A stretch of DNA of 64,000 bases from AWTP1-13 sp035550075 (GCA_035550075.1 DASZQG010000025.1:24051-88050); one strand, 5' to 3'; positions 46,751-57,886 are shown, numbered from the stretch's first letter. Notes: generated by a model not told the origin, from the sequence alone. Numbers and translations are program-made.

Positions 46751-49246
46751 ATGGCTGCAGGCGTATTCATTGCCGTTCTGATTGTAGGCGTCTTCCTGCT
46801 CGCCATGTGGCGCGCGCCGCTGTGGGGCTGGGCGCTGGCGCTGGCGGCCGCGGTGCTGGCGGGGGGTCGCATGGCGGCGTTCCCCGAGGACGGACCGGGC
46901 TTCTGGGGCGTGCTCGGCTGGATCCTGGTGGCGATCCTGGCAGCGCTGTGCATCGGCCCGTTGCGGCGGGCAGTGCTGACGCGGCCCGTGTTCCGCATGA
47001 TCAAGGGCATCCTGCCGAAGGTGTCGAAGACGGAGCAGGAGGCCCTGGACGCCGGCACCATCGGCTTCGACGCCGAGCTGTTCTCCGGCACCCCGAACTG
47101 GTCGAAGCTGCGCGCCGTTCCGCCGATCACGCTGACCGAGGAGGAGAAGGCATTTCTCGACGGCCCCACCGCCGAGCTGTGCCGCATGGTCAACGACTGG
47201 GCGATCCGCCACGACGAGAAGGAAATCCCCGAGGAGGTGTGGGCCTTCGTCAAGCGGCACGGCTTCCTTGGCATGCTCATCTCGAAGGAGCACGGCGGCC
47301 TCGGGTTCTCGCCGCAGGCGCAGTCGCTGGTGCTCGGCAAGATTGCGTCGCGCTCGCCGGACGTGTGCACCATCGTGATGGTGCCCAATTCGCTCGGTCC
47401 GGGCGAGCTGATCGAGAAATACGGCACGCCGGAACAGAAGGAGCACTACCTGCCGCGGCTCGCCCAGGGCCTGGAGGTGCCGTGCTTCGCACTGACCGGG
47501 CCGACGTCGGGGTCGGATGCGGCGACCATGCGCGACGTGGGCTACGTGACGCGCGGCATGCACGAGGGCCGAGAGGTGATCGGCATCCGCCTCTCGTGGG
47601 AGAAACGCTACATCACGCTGGGGCCGAACGCGACGCTGCTGGGCCTCGCGTTCCGCCTGATCGACGCCGACAATCTGCTCGGGCGCGGCACCGACATCGG
47701 CATCACGGTGGCGCTGCTGCCCGCCGATCATCCGGGCGTCGAGATCGGCCGCCGCCACCTGCCGTCGGGCTCTGCGTTCCCGAACGGGCCCAACTGGGGC
47801 AAGGACGTCTTCATCCCGGTCGACTGGGTGATCGGCGGCGAGAAGATGGTCGGACAGGGCTGGCGCATGCTGATGGAATGCCTTGCCGCCGGGCGCTCAA
47901 TCTCGCTGCCGTCCTCGGCCGCGGCCGGCGCCAAGTCGCTCCTGCGCAACACCAGCGCGTATGCGCGCATCCGCAAGCAGTTCGATTTCCCCATCGGCAA
48001 GATGGAGGGCCTGCAGGAGCCGCTCGCGCGGATGGTGGAGAACGCCTACGTCAACGAGGCGGCGCGCGGCGTGACAGCTTCGATGGTCAGCCGCGGCGAG
48101 AAGCCGTCGGTGATCTCGGCCATCATGAAGTACCAGACGACGGAACGCCTGCGCCGCTCCGTCAACGACGCCATGGACCTGCACGGCGGGCGCGGGGTGT
48201 GCGACGGGCCGTCCAACTACCTGCAGTCGGCCTACCAGACCATGCCGGTCGGCATCACGGTCGAGGGCGCGAATATCCTGACGCGCTCGCTGATCACGTT
48301 CGCGCAGGGCGCGCTGCGCTCGCACCCCTATCTCTACAAGGAGATCCAGGCGGTGCAGGACAGCGACGAGGCGCGCGGCCTGCTGGCGTTCGACGACGCG
48401 TTCACGAGCCACCTGTCGTTCTCACTGTCGAACCTGTTCGGCGCGTTCTTCCACAACATCACGTTCGGCGCCTTCGGCCAGGTGCCGGACAAGGCGTACG
48501 GCACCGCGGAATGGTATCGCCAGATCTGGCGCGCCTCGCGCAACTTCGCCTTCGTCGCCGACCTGACGGTGGCGGTGCTGGGCGGCGGCTTGAAGACGCG
48601 GCAGAAGCTGACCGGGCGGCTCGCCGACGCGCTGTCGGAACTGTACTTGCTGTCGTGCGTGCTCAAGCGTTACGAGGACGACGGCAAACCGGCCAACGAC
48701 CGCTACATCGTGAGCCTGTGCGCGCAGAATGCGCTGTTCCACTTCCAGGAGGCGATGCGCGGGACCGTGGACAACTTCCCCTCGCTGCCGGTGCGCTGGC
48801 TGATGCGGGCGGTGGTGTTTCCGTTCGGGGCCCACTATCGCCCGGCGCCGGACTGGCTCGGCCACAAGGTGGTGGAGCTGGTGCTGAGCCCCGGCGAGGT
48901 GCGCGACCGGCTGACCAAGTACATCTACATCTCGCAGGACTCCAAGGATCCGACGGGCCTGCTGGAGGTGGCGTTTGCCAAGGCGGTCGCCGCCGAGGCA
49001 GCGGAGAAGAAGCTGGATCGGGCCGTGCGGGCCGGCGTGGTGCGGCGTGTGCACGGCAACGACTGGGTCGGCGAGGCGGTGGCCAAGGGCGTGCTGACGG
49101 ATGCGGAAGCCAACCAGCTTCGGGAGCTGGAGGCGCTGACGGCGCGCGTGATCGCGGTGGATCATTTCGATCCGGCCGAGGTGAAGCCGCACTACATGCG
49201 GCCGGGGCATAACACCCGTGCCGCGCAAAGCGCAGCGGCAGAGTAG
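46751..49246 (+). CDS. fadE: Long-form acyl-CoA dehydrogenase
   Basis: FadE does the first, FAD-linked step of beta-oxidation. The 831-aa protein is the long form (E. coli FadE is about 814 aa) with two N-terminal hydrophobic segments (VFIAVLIVGVFLLAM and LGWILVAILAALCIGPL) that anchor it in the membrane. The acyl-CoA dehydrogenase body has PCFALTGPTSGSDAATMRD, SLPSSAAAGAKSLLRNT and DLHGGRGVCDGPSNYLQ, and the C-terminal DUF1974-type domain follows. The ATG at 46751 has AGGAGG at nine bases; a GTG at 46676 would add 25 basic residues. It is followed by fadB after 12 bp. Confidence 0.94.
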   Translation: MAAGVFIAVLIVGVFLLAMWRAPLWGWALALAAAVLAGGRMAAFPEDGPGFWGVLGWILVAILAALCIGPLRRAVLTRPVFRMIKGILPKVSKTEQEALDAGTIGFDAELFSGTPNWSKLRAVPPITLTEEEKAFLDGPTAELCRMVNDWAIRHDEKEIPEEVWAFVKRHGFLGMLISKEHGGLGFSPQAQSLVLGKIASRSPDVCTIVMVPNSLGPGELIEKYGTPEQKEHYLPRLAQGLEVPCFALTGPTSGSDAATMRDVGYVTRGMHEGREVIGIRLSWEKRYITLGPNATLLGLAFRLIDADNLLGRGTDIGITVALLPADHPGVEIGRRHLPSGSAFPNGPNWGKDVFIPVDWVIGGEKMVGQGWRMLMECLAAGRSISLPSSAAAGAKSLLRNTSAYARIRKQFDFPIGKMEGLQEPLARMVENAYVNEAARGVTASMVSRGEKPSVISAIMKYQTTERLRRSVNDAMDLHGGRGVCDGPSNYLQSAYQTMPVGITVEGANILTRSLITFAQGALRSHPYLYKEIQAVQDSDEARGLLAFDDAFTSHLSFSLSNLFGAFFHNITFGAFGQVPDKAYGTAEWYRQIWRASRNFAFVADLTVAVLGGGLKTRQKLTGRLADALSELYLLSCVLKRYEDDGKPANDRYIVSLCAQNALFHFQEAMRGTVDNFPSLPVRWLMRAVVFPFGAHYRPAPDWLGHKVVELVLSPGEVRDRLTKYIYISQDSKDPTGLLEVAFAKAVAAEAAEKKLDRAVRAGVVRRVHGNDWVGEAVAKGVLTDAEANQLRELEALTARVIAVDHFDPAEVKPHYMRPGHNTRAAQSAAAE

Positions 49247-49258
49247 AGGCAGGGTGCG

Positions 49259-51265
49259 ATGGCGGATGTGAAGGCGTTGCGGGACTGGCGTTATTCGGTC
49301 GACCGGCAGGGCACTGCCTGGGCGGTGTTCGACCGCGAGGGCGAGAGCCAGAATTCACTGGGACGGCGGCCGCTCGAGGAATTGGGCGCCATCGTCGAGG
49401 AGGTGGAGCGGGCCGCCCGCGACCGCACGGTGCGCGGGCTGGTGTTCATCTCCGGCAAGGAGAAAGGGTTCATCGTCGGCGCCGACGTGCGCGAGTTCGA
49501 GGGGCTGGCCGACGAGCGGCAGATCATCGACAGCGTGACGGTGGTCAATGCCTACCTCGACCGCATCGAGCGGTTGCCGGTGCCGGTCGTGTGCTGCATC
49601 CATGGCTTCTGCCTGGGCGGCGGGCTGGAGCTGGCGCTGGCGTGCCACTGGCGCATCGCCACGCGCGACGACGCCACTCGCGTCGGCTTCCCCGAGGTGC
49701 GGCTCGGCATCTTCCCGGGCTTCAACGGGACGGTGCGCTCGATCCGCCAGGCGGGCGCGCTCTCGGCAATGCCGCTGATGCTGCAGGGGTCGATGATCCG
49801 TGCCGGCGCGGCGCGCGGCATGGGCCTGATCGACGAACTGGTGGCGAGCCCGCTCAATCTGCCGTGGGCCGCGCGCAAGGCGATCGAGCGCAAGCGCAAG
49901 TCGCGCGGCGCCCCGCTGTGGAAGGACTTGGTGCGGCAATGGCCGGCGCGTGGGCTGTTCGCCAGCAAGCTGCGGTCGGAAACCGCCAAGAAGGTGCGCG
50001 AAGATCACTACCCGGCGCCCTTCCGGCTGATCGACCTGTTCGAGACCCACGCAGGTCATCTCGACGGCATGAAGGTGGCGGAGACGCGGGCGTTCGCGCC
50101 GCTGATGCTGAGCGACACCGCGCGCAACCTGCGCCGCGTGTTCAAGCTCTCCGAAATGCTCAAGGCGCAGGCGCCCAAGGACCTCAACTACAAGCCGCTG
50201 CGCGCGCACGTGATCGGGGCGGGCGTGATGGGCGCCGACATCGCCGGCTGGTGCGTGGCCTCCGGCATGGAGGTGTCGCTGCAGGACGTGAACCCCGAGC
50301 AGATCGCCAAGGGGATCGAGGCGCAGAAGAAGCTGTTCCGCCGCAAGTTCAAGACGCGCGCTCAGCGCGACGCGGCACGCGCGCGGCTGATCGCCGACCC
50401 GCAGGGCACCAACATCGGCCGCGCCGACATCGTCATCGAGGCGGTGGTGGAGCGGCTGGACGTGAAGCAGAGCCTGTTCCAGTCGATCGAGGGCAAGCTG
50501 AAGCCCGGCGCGGTGCTGGCGACCAATACCTCCTCGATCATGATCGAGGACATCGCCAAGCCGCTGGCCGATCCTGGCCGGCTGATCGGCATCCATTTCT
50601 TCAACCCGGTGGCGCAGATGCCGCTGGTGGAGGTGATCCGCGGCGCCGGCAGCCGCGAGGAGGAGGTGCGCAAGGGCTGCGCGTTCGTGACAGCGATCGA
50701 CAAGTTCCCGCTGGTGGTGAAGAGCAGCCCCGGCTTCCTCGTCAACCGCGTGCTGGGGCCGTACATGATGGGCGCCCTGCAGCGTGTCGAGCGCGGCGAG
50801 GCCAAGGAGAAGATCGACGAGGCGGCGCGCACCTTCGGCATGCCGATGGGGCCGGTGGAACTGGCCGACACGGTGGGGCTCGATGTGTGCGCCCATGTCG
50901 GCCGCATCCTCAATGCGCCGGCCGGCGAGGCGAGCAAGCTCGACCAGATGGTGGCCGCCGGCAAGCTCGGCAAGAAGTCAGGCGAGGGCTTCTACGTGTG
51001 GAAGGACGGCAAGCCGCAGAAGACGGAACCGGAAACGCCCTACGACAAATACGAGCTGGAACGGCTGGGGCGCGAGCTGGTCGACCCGCTGATCCGCGAA
51101 TGCGAGCGCTGCCGCGACGAGCGGATTGTGGAGAGCGCCGATCTCGTCGATGCGGGCGTGATCTTCGGCACGGGGTTCGCGCCGTTCCGCGGTGGCCCGC
51201 TGCACTTCAAGGCCAACGAGCAGAAATCGAACGTCGAGCCGCTGCGGCGGCCCGCGGCCGAGTAA
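49259..51265 (+). CDS. fadB: Enoyl-CoA hydratase / 3-hydroxyacyl-CoA dehydrogenase
   Basis: This bifunctional enzyme does the second and third steps of beta-oxidation. The 668-aa protein has an N-terminal crotonase domain (oxyanion hole in GKEKGFIVGADVREFE, glycine-rich CLGGGLELALACHWRIA, catalytic Glu in GFPEVRLGIFPG) and a 3-hydroxyacyl-CoA dehydrogenase domain with the NAD motif VIGAGVMGADIAG, catalytic His in IGIHFFNPVAQMPLVE and the C-terminal FGMPMGPVELADTVGLD. It is shorter than E. coli FadB (729 aa) and could equally be named fadJ. The next gene, fadA, starts 15 bp later. Confidence 0.94.
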   Translation: MADVKALRDWRYSVDRQGTAWAVFDREGESQNSLGRRPLEELGAIVEEVERAARDRTVRGLVFISGKEKGFIVGADVREFEGLADERQIIDSVTVVNAYLDRIERLPVPVVCCIHGFCLGGGLELALACHWRIATRDDATRVGFPEVRLGIFPGFNGTVRSIRQAGALSAMPLMLQGSMIRAGAARGMGLIDELVASPLNLPWAARKAIERKRKSRGAPLWKDLVRQWPARGLFASKLRSETAKKVREDHYPAPFRLIDLFETHAGHLDGMKVAETRAFAPLMLSDTARNLRRVFKLSEMLKAQAPKDLNYKPLRAHVIGAGVMGADIAGWCVASGMEVSLQDVNPEQIAKGIEAQKKLFRRKFKTRAQRDAARARLIADPQGTNIGRADIVIEAVVERLDVKQSLFQSIEGKLKPGAVLATNTSSIMIEDIAKPLADPGRLIGIHFFNPVAQMPLVEVIRGAGSREEEVRKGCAFVTAIDKFPLVVKSSPGFLVNRVLGPYMMGALQRVERGEAKEKIDEAARTFGMPMGPVELADTVGLDVCAHVGRILNAPAGEASKLDQMVAAGKLGKKSGEGFYVWKDGKPQKTEPETPYDKYELERLGRELVDPLIRECERCRDERIVESADLVDAGVIFGTGFAPFRGGPLHFKANEQKSNVEPLRRPAAE

Positions 51266-51280
51266 GACAGGACGAACACC

Positions 51281-52585
51281 ATGGAAAAGACCCTTCGCCG
51301 CGTGGCCATCATCGGCGGCGTGCGCATTCCCTTCTGCCGCTCCAATACGCTCTATGCGGACGTCTCCAACCTGGAGATGATGACGGCGGTGCTGAACGGG
51401 CTGGTGGAGAAATACCATCTCGCCGGCGTGCATATCGACGAGGCGATCGGCGGCGCGGTGGTCTCCCACTCCAAGGACTGGAACCTGGCGCGCGAAGCGG
51501 TGCTCGGCACCAAGCTGGCGCGGTCGACGCCCGGCATCACAATCCAGCAGGCGTGCGGGACCAGCCTGCAGGCCGCCACCATGATCGCGGCCAAGATCGC
51601 CACCGGCGAGGAGGAGAGCGGCATCGCGATGGGCTCCGATACAACCTCGGACGCGCCGATCGTGTTCAAGCAGAAATTCGCGCATCGCCTGGTCGAGGCG
51701 CAGAACGCCAAGACGTTCGGGCAGCGGCTGGCGGCCTTCAAGGGCTTCTCGCCGGCGGAGCTGGCGCCGCAGCCTCCGAGCGTCAGCGAGCCGCGCACGG
51801 GACTGTCGATGGGCCAGCACGCTGAGCTGATGGCGCAGGAGTGGCACATCCCGCGCGTCGATCAGGACCAGCTTGCCTACGAGAGCCACAAGAAGGCGGC
51901 GGAAGCCTATCGCTCCGGCTACATGGACGACCTGGTGGTGCCGTTCGCCGGGGTATTTCGCGACAACAACCTGCGCGAGGACATCAGCCTCGACAAGATG
52001 GCGACGCTGAAGACCGCGTTCGACAAGTCCGAGCGCGGCACGCTGACGGCAGCGAACTCGACGCCGCTGACCGATGGCGCTGCGGCGGTGCTGCTGGCCT
52101 CGGAGGAGTGGGCGGCCAAGCGCGCCCTGCCGGTGCAGGCCTATCTGACCTACTCGCAGACGGCGGCGAACAACTTCGTCGACGATGAAGGCCTGCTGAT
52201 GGCGCCGACGGTGGCGGTGTCGCGCATGCTGGAGCGCGCGCATCTGCAACTGCAGGATTTCGATTTCTACGAGATCCACGAGGCGTTCGCAGCGCAGGTG
52301 CTGGCCACGCTGAAGGCCTGGGAAGACCCGGCCTATTGCAAGAAGTACCTCGGCCGGGACCAGCCGATGGGGGCGATCGACCGTGCCAAGCTGAACGTCA
52401 AGGGCTCGAGCCTGGCGTTCGGACATCCGTTCGCGGCGACAGGGGCGCGCATCCTGGCCAACCTTGCCAAGCTGCTGTCCGAGCACGGCGGCCGCGGGCT
52501 GATCTCGGTGTGCACGGCGGGCGGCATGGGCGTGGCGGCGATCCTGGAGAGCGCCAAGGCGGCAGAGATGCGCGTCGCTGCCTGA
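51281..52585 (+). CDS. fadA: Acetyl-CoA C-acyltransferase (thiolase)
   Basis: The thiolase does the last step of beta-oxidation. The 434-aa protein has the nucleophile Cys in TIQQACGTSLQAA, a catalytic His in EIHEAFAAQVL, then GHPFAATGARIL and the second catalytic Cys in CTAGGMGVAAIL. The length and sequence are closer to FadI than to the shorter FadA type. It ends fadE-fadB-fadA and is convergent with a merR-type gene 27 bp away. Confidence 0.94.
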   Translation: MEKTLRRVAIIGGVRIPFCRSNTLYADVSNLEMMTAVLNGLVEKYHLAGVHIDEAIGGAVVSHSKDWNLAREAVLGTKLARSTPGITIQQACGTSLQAATMIAAKIATGEEESGIAMGSDTTSDAPIVFKQKFAHRLVEAQNAKTFGQRLAAFKGFSPAELAPQPPSVSEPRTGLSMGQHAELMAQEWHIPRVDQDQLAYESHKKAAEAYRSGYMDDLVVPFAGVFRDNNLREDISLDKMATLKTAFDKSERGTLTAANSTPLTDGAAAVLLASEEWAAKRALPVQAYLTYSQTAANNFVDDEGLLMAPTVAVSRMLERAHLQLQDFDFYEIHEAFAAQVLATLKAWEDPAYCKKYLGRDQPMGAIDRAKLNVKGSSLAFGHPFAATGARILANLAKLLSEHGGRGLISVCTAGGMGVAAILESAKAAEMRVAA

Positions 52586-52612
52586 CCGGGACGCGGCGGG
52601 CGGTGCCGGCCT

Positions 52613-53058
52613 CTACGCGCCGCCCCGGTGCGCCGGCGCCTTCGCGCTCAGGTGCGCGATGCAGTGCGTGCGGATGTCCCTGAGGTCGCGCAGGGTGCGG
52701 TCAAGGTCCGCGCGCTTGGCCTGCAGGTCCTCGATGGCGGCTTCCACGCGCGAGAGCAGCATGCGCGTCTGCGCGATCTGGGCAGGATCGGCGTCGTAAA
52801 GTTCCAGGTACTGGGAAATTTCCTCCAGGCTGAAGCCGAGGTTCTTGCCGCGCAGGATCAGCATCAGCCGCGCCCGGTCGCGGCGGGAGTAGCTGCGCGC
52901 GGAGCCGCGGCGCGCGGGCGCGATCAGGCCCTTGGCCTCGTAGAAGCGGATGGTGCGGGTGGTGAGGCCAAGCTCGGCGGCCAGCTCACCGATGGCGTAG
53001 AGGCGCTCACCGTCCTGCGGTGTCGTATGCCGGACGGCGGCGCCGGAGCGGGGGGGTC

Positions 53059-53062
<4 letters not shown>
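52613..53062 (-). CDS. MerR-family transcriptional regulator linked to fadD
   Basis: The 149-aa protein has the MerR winged helix at residues 20-90 (YAIGELAAELGLTTRTIRFY, then GLIAPARRGSARSYSRRDRA) and a coiled coil for dimerisation (MLLSRVEAAIEDLQAKRADL). It lacks the cysteine pair of metal sensors; one Cys is seen in RTHCIAHL. This matches the LiuR-like branch that controls leucine or fatty acid breakdown. Its ATG overlaps the fadD stop by four bases, so it is co-translated with fadD. Confidence 0.88.
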
Positions 53063-54795
<1,733 letters not shown>

Positions 54796-55118
54796 TTTGA
54801 AATCCTCCGGGGCAAGGGCAGCGGGCCGCGGCCCGGCTGTTGCCGATGCATCCAGGATGTTGCCGGAAAGCCCGCGCGCCGATGACATAGAACACGCTTT
54901 TCGGCGCGCTGGCCAGCGTGGTCGCAGCCTGGGAACATGGGGCTGCAGAGGGCGTTTAGGCTGTTGGTTCAGCCTCCGCGGCCGTTCGTTGCATCGGCTA
55001 GACTAATCGGGGTTTTGCGTATATGTGACGGCTCAGCGTTCCGTCCGGGTACCCCGGACCAGCCCAGCGACCAACAAGGTTCCCCGACATGCCTGCTGCG
55101 GCACGGTGGGAGAGTGAA
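54796..55118. promoter_or_regulatory. Divergent region between fadD and acp with spaced direct repeats
   Basis: The 323-bp gap has no gene. TGTTGCCG occurs twice, at 54838-54845 and 54858-54865, exactly 20 bp apart (two helical turns) and 43-70 bp upstream of the fadD start. This spacing suits binding of a dimeric regulator. Nothing else stands out. Confidence 0.35.
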
Positions 55119-55388
55119 ATGGACGATGTTGCAACCAAAATAATCGACATCCTGAAGAAGCACATGAAGGAACCGCGAGACGACATTGGTCTCGGTACGG
55201 CTCTGAACGACCTTAAGATCGAATCCCTCGATCTGGCGATGATCGTTTTCGATATCGAGGATACCTTCGGCATCGAAATTCCCTACAATGCGAACGAGGA
55301 CGCAGCGGACTTCAAGACCGTCGGCTCGGTGGTCGACCGCGTGCGTGCCCTGGTCGCCGGTTCCGGCGCCGCTACGGCCAAAGCCTAG
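55119..55388 (+). CDS. Acyl carrier protein paired with a ketoacyl synthase
   Basis: The 89-aa protein is an acyl carrier protein. The phosphopantetheine Ser is S36 in LKIESLDLAMIVFDIEDTFG; the usual DSL reads ESL. The Ala-rich tail (VAGSGAATAKA) is longer than in the housekeeping AcpP. GGGAG precedes the ATG at 55119. It lies 52 bp ahead of a ketoacyl synthase gene, a NodF/NodE-like layout for a dedicated acyl chain. It is not AcpXL as judged from its sequence. The lipid made is unknown. Confidence 0.88.
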   Translation: MDDVATKIIDILKKHMKEPRDDIGLGTALNDLKIESLDLAMIVFDIEDTFGIEIPYNANEDAADFKTVGSVVDRVRALVAGSGAATAKA

Positions 55389-55440
55389 CCGAACGATACG
55401 GCTGCGCTGCCGGCGCGAAAAAACGGGTTAGAAGACCTAG

Positions 55441-56682
55441 ATGACAGACACTGGCGCCCCGCGCCGCGTCGTTGTTACGGGCACGGGTGCCGTAACGCCG
55501 ATCGGCACCACCGTTGCCGAGTTCTGGAACGGCGTTAAGGAAGGCAGGTTGGGGGTCGGGCCGCTTACCGGCTTCCCCACCGAGGACCTCAAGATCCTGA
55601 TCGGCGCCCAGATCAGGGATTTCGATCACAAGGCCCGGCTGAAGCACTTCCGGCGCGACAAGATCATCCTGCACGCCGACCGCTACTCGTGGTTTGCCGC
55701 CGCCGCCGCCGACGAGGCGATCCGGCAGGCAGGGCTGGAGACGCCCTTCGCCAAACCCTACCGGGTGGCGTGCATCGTCGGCTCGGGTGCGGGCGGCCTC
55801 GTCACTTTCGAAACCGCCTACCGCGATCTTTTCATCCTCAACAAGCGCGCCACCCACCCGCTGACCCTGCTGCGCATCATCGGGTCGTCGGCGGCGGCGC
55901 ACGTGGGCATCGAGTTCGGGGTGAAGGGGCCGACGTTTGCCACCTGCAGCGCCTGCTCCACGGCCGCGCATGCGATCGGCATCGGCCGCGACTACATCCG
56001 GCACGGGCTGGTGGACGTGGCCATCGTGGGCGCGTCCGAGGCGGTGCATACCTACGGCACGATGCGCGCCTGGCAGGCCATGCATGTGCTGTCGCCGGAA
56101 GGCATCTTCCCGTTCGCCAAGAAGCGCAACGGCACGGTGCTGGGCGAGGGCGCTGGCATCCTGGTGCTGGAATCGGAAGCGCACGCGAAGGCGCGCGGCG
56201 CCAAGATCCTGGGGGAGCTGTGCGGCTTCGGCATGACCTCCGACAGCAAGGACATGGTCAACCCCGACACCGAGGGGCCGAGCGAGGCGATGCGGTTGGC
56301 GCTGGCGGACGCAGGCATCGCGCCCGGCGATATCGATTATCTCAACGCGCACGGCACCGCGACCACCATCAACGACAAGAACGAGACGCTGGCGATCAAG
56401 AACGTGTTCGGTCCGCATGCGCACAAGCTCGCCATCTCCTCCACCAAGTCGATGCACGGCCACCCGCTGGGCGCGGGCGGCGGCATCGAGGCGGTGGCGT
56501 GCCTGAAGGCGATGGAGGAGAACTGGGTGCCCCCGACCATCGGGCTCGACGAGCCCGATCCCGAGTGCGACCTGGACTATGTGCCGAACGTTGGCCGCGA
56601 GAAGCAAGTGACCTACACGATGTCCAACTCGTTCGCGTTCGGCGGCCTCAACGCGGTGCTGGTGTTCGGCCCGGCGCCCTGA
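55441..56682 (+). CDS. Beta-ketoacyl synthase, FabF/NodE-like
   Basis: The 413-aa condensing enzyme extends acyl chains on an acyl carrier protein. The nucleophile is Cys172 in TCSACSTAAHAIG, and the catalytic His are H303 in YLNAHGTATT and H340 in KSMHGHPLGAGGG, with Lys335. The active-site neighbourhood, SACSTA and MHGHPLGAGGG, differs from housekeeping FabF (TACTSG-like and MTGHLLGAAG), which suggests a special substrate. It follows an acp gene and is convergent with an ELM1-like gene three bases away. A NodE-like role is an analogy, not a claim of nodulation. Confidence 0.88.
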   Translation: MTDTGAPRRVVVTGTGAVTPIGTTVAEFWNGVKEGRLGVGPLTGFPTEDLKILIGAQIRDFDHKARLKHFRRDKIILHADRYSWFAAAAADEAIRQAGLETPFAKPYRVACIVGSGAGGLVTFETAYRDLFILNKRATHPLTLLRIIGSSAAAHVGIEFGVKGPTFATCSACSTAAHAIGIGRDYIRHGLVDVAIVGASEAVHTYGTMRAWQAMHVLSPEGIFPFAKKRNGTVLGEGAGILVLESEAHAKARGAKILGELCGFGMTSDSKDMVNPDTEGPSEAMRLALADAGIAPGDIDYLNAHGTATTINDKNETLAIKNVFGPHAHKLAISSTKSMHGHPLGAGGGIEAVACLKAMEENWVPPTIGLDEPDPECDLDYVPNVGREKQVTYTMSNSFAFGGLNAVLVFGPAP

Positions 56683-56685
56683 CGG

Positions 56686-57741
56686 CTAGCGGTTTTCAGA
56701 AAACAATTCGGGCAGGCGCGCCGCGAGCGCGCCGGCAAGTTCCTCCGCCACGGTCGCGGTTCGCGGCGTGATCGCCTCGAACGCGCTGAGCAGCAGGTCG
56801 GGCGTGGTGGCGCCGAGCGGCAGCACCCGGCACCAGCCCTGGCGCGCCAGATAGGCCCGGTATTCCGCCTCGTAGCCGGTGATGGCAGCGGGATCGATGC
56901 TCAGCGACACTACCGGCAGCCGCGCGCCGACCGCTTCCGAGATCATTGCAGTCGAGTCGTCCGTGCAGACGATCGCGCTCGCGGCGGCGAGCACGCGCGC
57001 CGCGCTGCCCGGTCCCGCGGTGCGGTAGTCGATGAACTCGGCGAGGGGGCTGTGCACCTCGGCCGCGAGCGACGCCAGGGCATCGCCGAGGAAGGCGGAC
57101 GAGCGGCGCGAGGTGGTGGCGATCCAGCGCGCGCCGCTTGCGGTGGCGGTGTCGCGCATGAGCTGCAGCAGCCGCAGCCAATCCTGCTCGCCGTAGCGGA
57201 AGACGCCGGAGTCGCCGCCGAGCAGCGCGCCGATCAGCCGCGGGGGGCGGGTGCCATCGACAGCGGGTGCGGATGCCGCGCCATCGGCCGGGGGCTCGGC
57301 GGCGGAGGGCGGAAAGCTCACGAGCTGGTTGGGCAGCACCGCCAGGCTGTCGAGGTAGACGATGTTGAGGCGCACCAGCGCCGGCGGCAGGCGGCGCAGG
57401 CTGCCGTAGAAGATATTGGGGCAGCCGAGCAGCGCGGCGATGGCGGCGTTGGCGGCGAGCGTTTCCCCGCCGGTCGACACGACGACGTCGGCGCGAGGCA
57501 GCGCGTCCGGTTTCAGCCCGTAGCCCAGGCGCAGGACGTGGCGCGGCGACACGCCCGCCTTCAGGAGGTGCTGCAGGGTGCGGGAGGGAACCAGGAGGCG
57601 CCGGCGCACGCGGAGCTGGTGGGTGACGACCGGGCGCAGGCGCGCCATGGCCGTGATCACGCCCTCGGACTGATGATAGTGGCCGGGCTTGCCATCAGAC
57701 AGGAGCAGAACGTTGAGGGGGGCAAGCGGCACGGGCGACAT
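56686..57741 (-). CDS. ELM1-like (mitochondrial fission ELM1 family) protein
   Basis: The 351-aa protein matches the bacterial ELM1/COG3660 family, predicted to have a glycosyltransferase-like fold. Marks are VLLLSDGKPGHYHQSEGVI at the start, VVVSTGGETLAANAAIA, GALLGGDSG in the middle and VCTDDSTAMISEAVGARLPV near the end, resembling nucleotide-sugar-binding turns. The ATG at 57741 fits; an upstream extension would run into the tRNA gene. The activity is not known. It stands next to the acp/ketoacyl synthase pair, which hints at a lipid or surface-glycan role. Confidence 0.82.
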   Translation of the reverse strand: MSPVPLAPLNVLLLSDGKPGHYHQSEGVITAMARLRPVVTHQLRVRRRLLVPSRTLQHLLKAGVSPRHVLRLGYGLKPDALPRADVVVSTGGETLAANAAIAALLGCPNIFYGSLRRLPPALVRLNIVYLDSLAVLPNQLVSFPPSAAEPPADGAASAPAVDGTRPPRLIGALLGGDSGVFRYGEQDWLRLLQLMRDTATASGARWIATTSRRSSAFLGDALASLAAEVHSPLAEFIDYRTAGPGSAARVLAAASAIVCTDDSTAMISEAVGARLPVVSLSIDPAAITGYEAEYRAYLARQGWCRVLPLGATTPDLLLSAFEAITPRTATVAEELAGALAARLPELFSENR

Positions 57742-57810
57742 TGCTCTCGCTACACCGCGACCCAAGAGGCGGATGCCGGAAATTGCGCGGGCCGGCGGCT
57801 GTGTGGCGGC

Positions 57811-57886
57811 TGGTGGGCCCGGCAGGACTCGAACCTGCAACCAGACGGTTATGAGCCGCCGGCTCTAACCATTGAGCTACGGGCCC
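57811..57886 (-). tRNA. tRNA with CAU anticodon, probably tRNA-Ile2
   Basis: The 76-nt cloverleaf has a GGGCCCG acceptor arm, a GCTC/GAGC D arm, anticodon loop CTCATAA (anticodon at 57851-57853), T-loop GGTTCGAGTCC and an encoded CCA end. CAU fits tRNA-Met or tRNA-Ile2 that is read after lysidine modification. The C4-G69 and C5-G68 pairs and the loop fit TilS substrates, so Ile2 is favoured. Confidence 0.93.

Noticed and set aside
46807..49212. An 801-codon alternative plus-strand frame inside fadE
   Set aside because: The frame is Arg/Gly/Ala-rich and unlike any protein, while fadE in the other frame is fully conserved.
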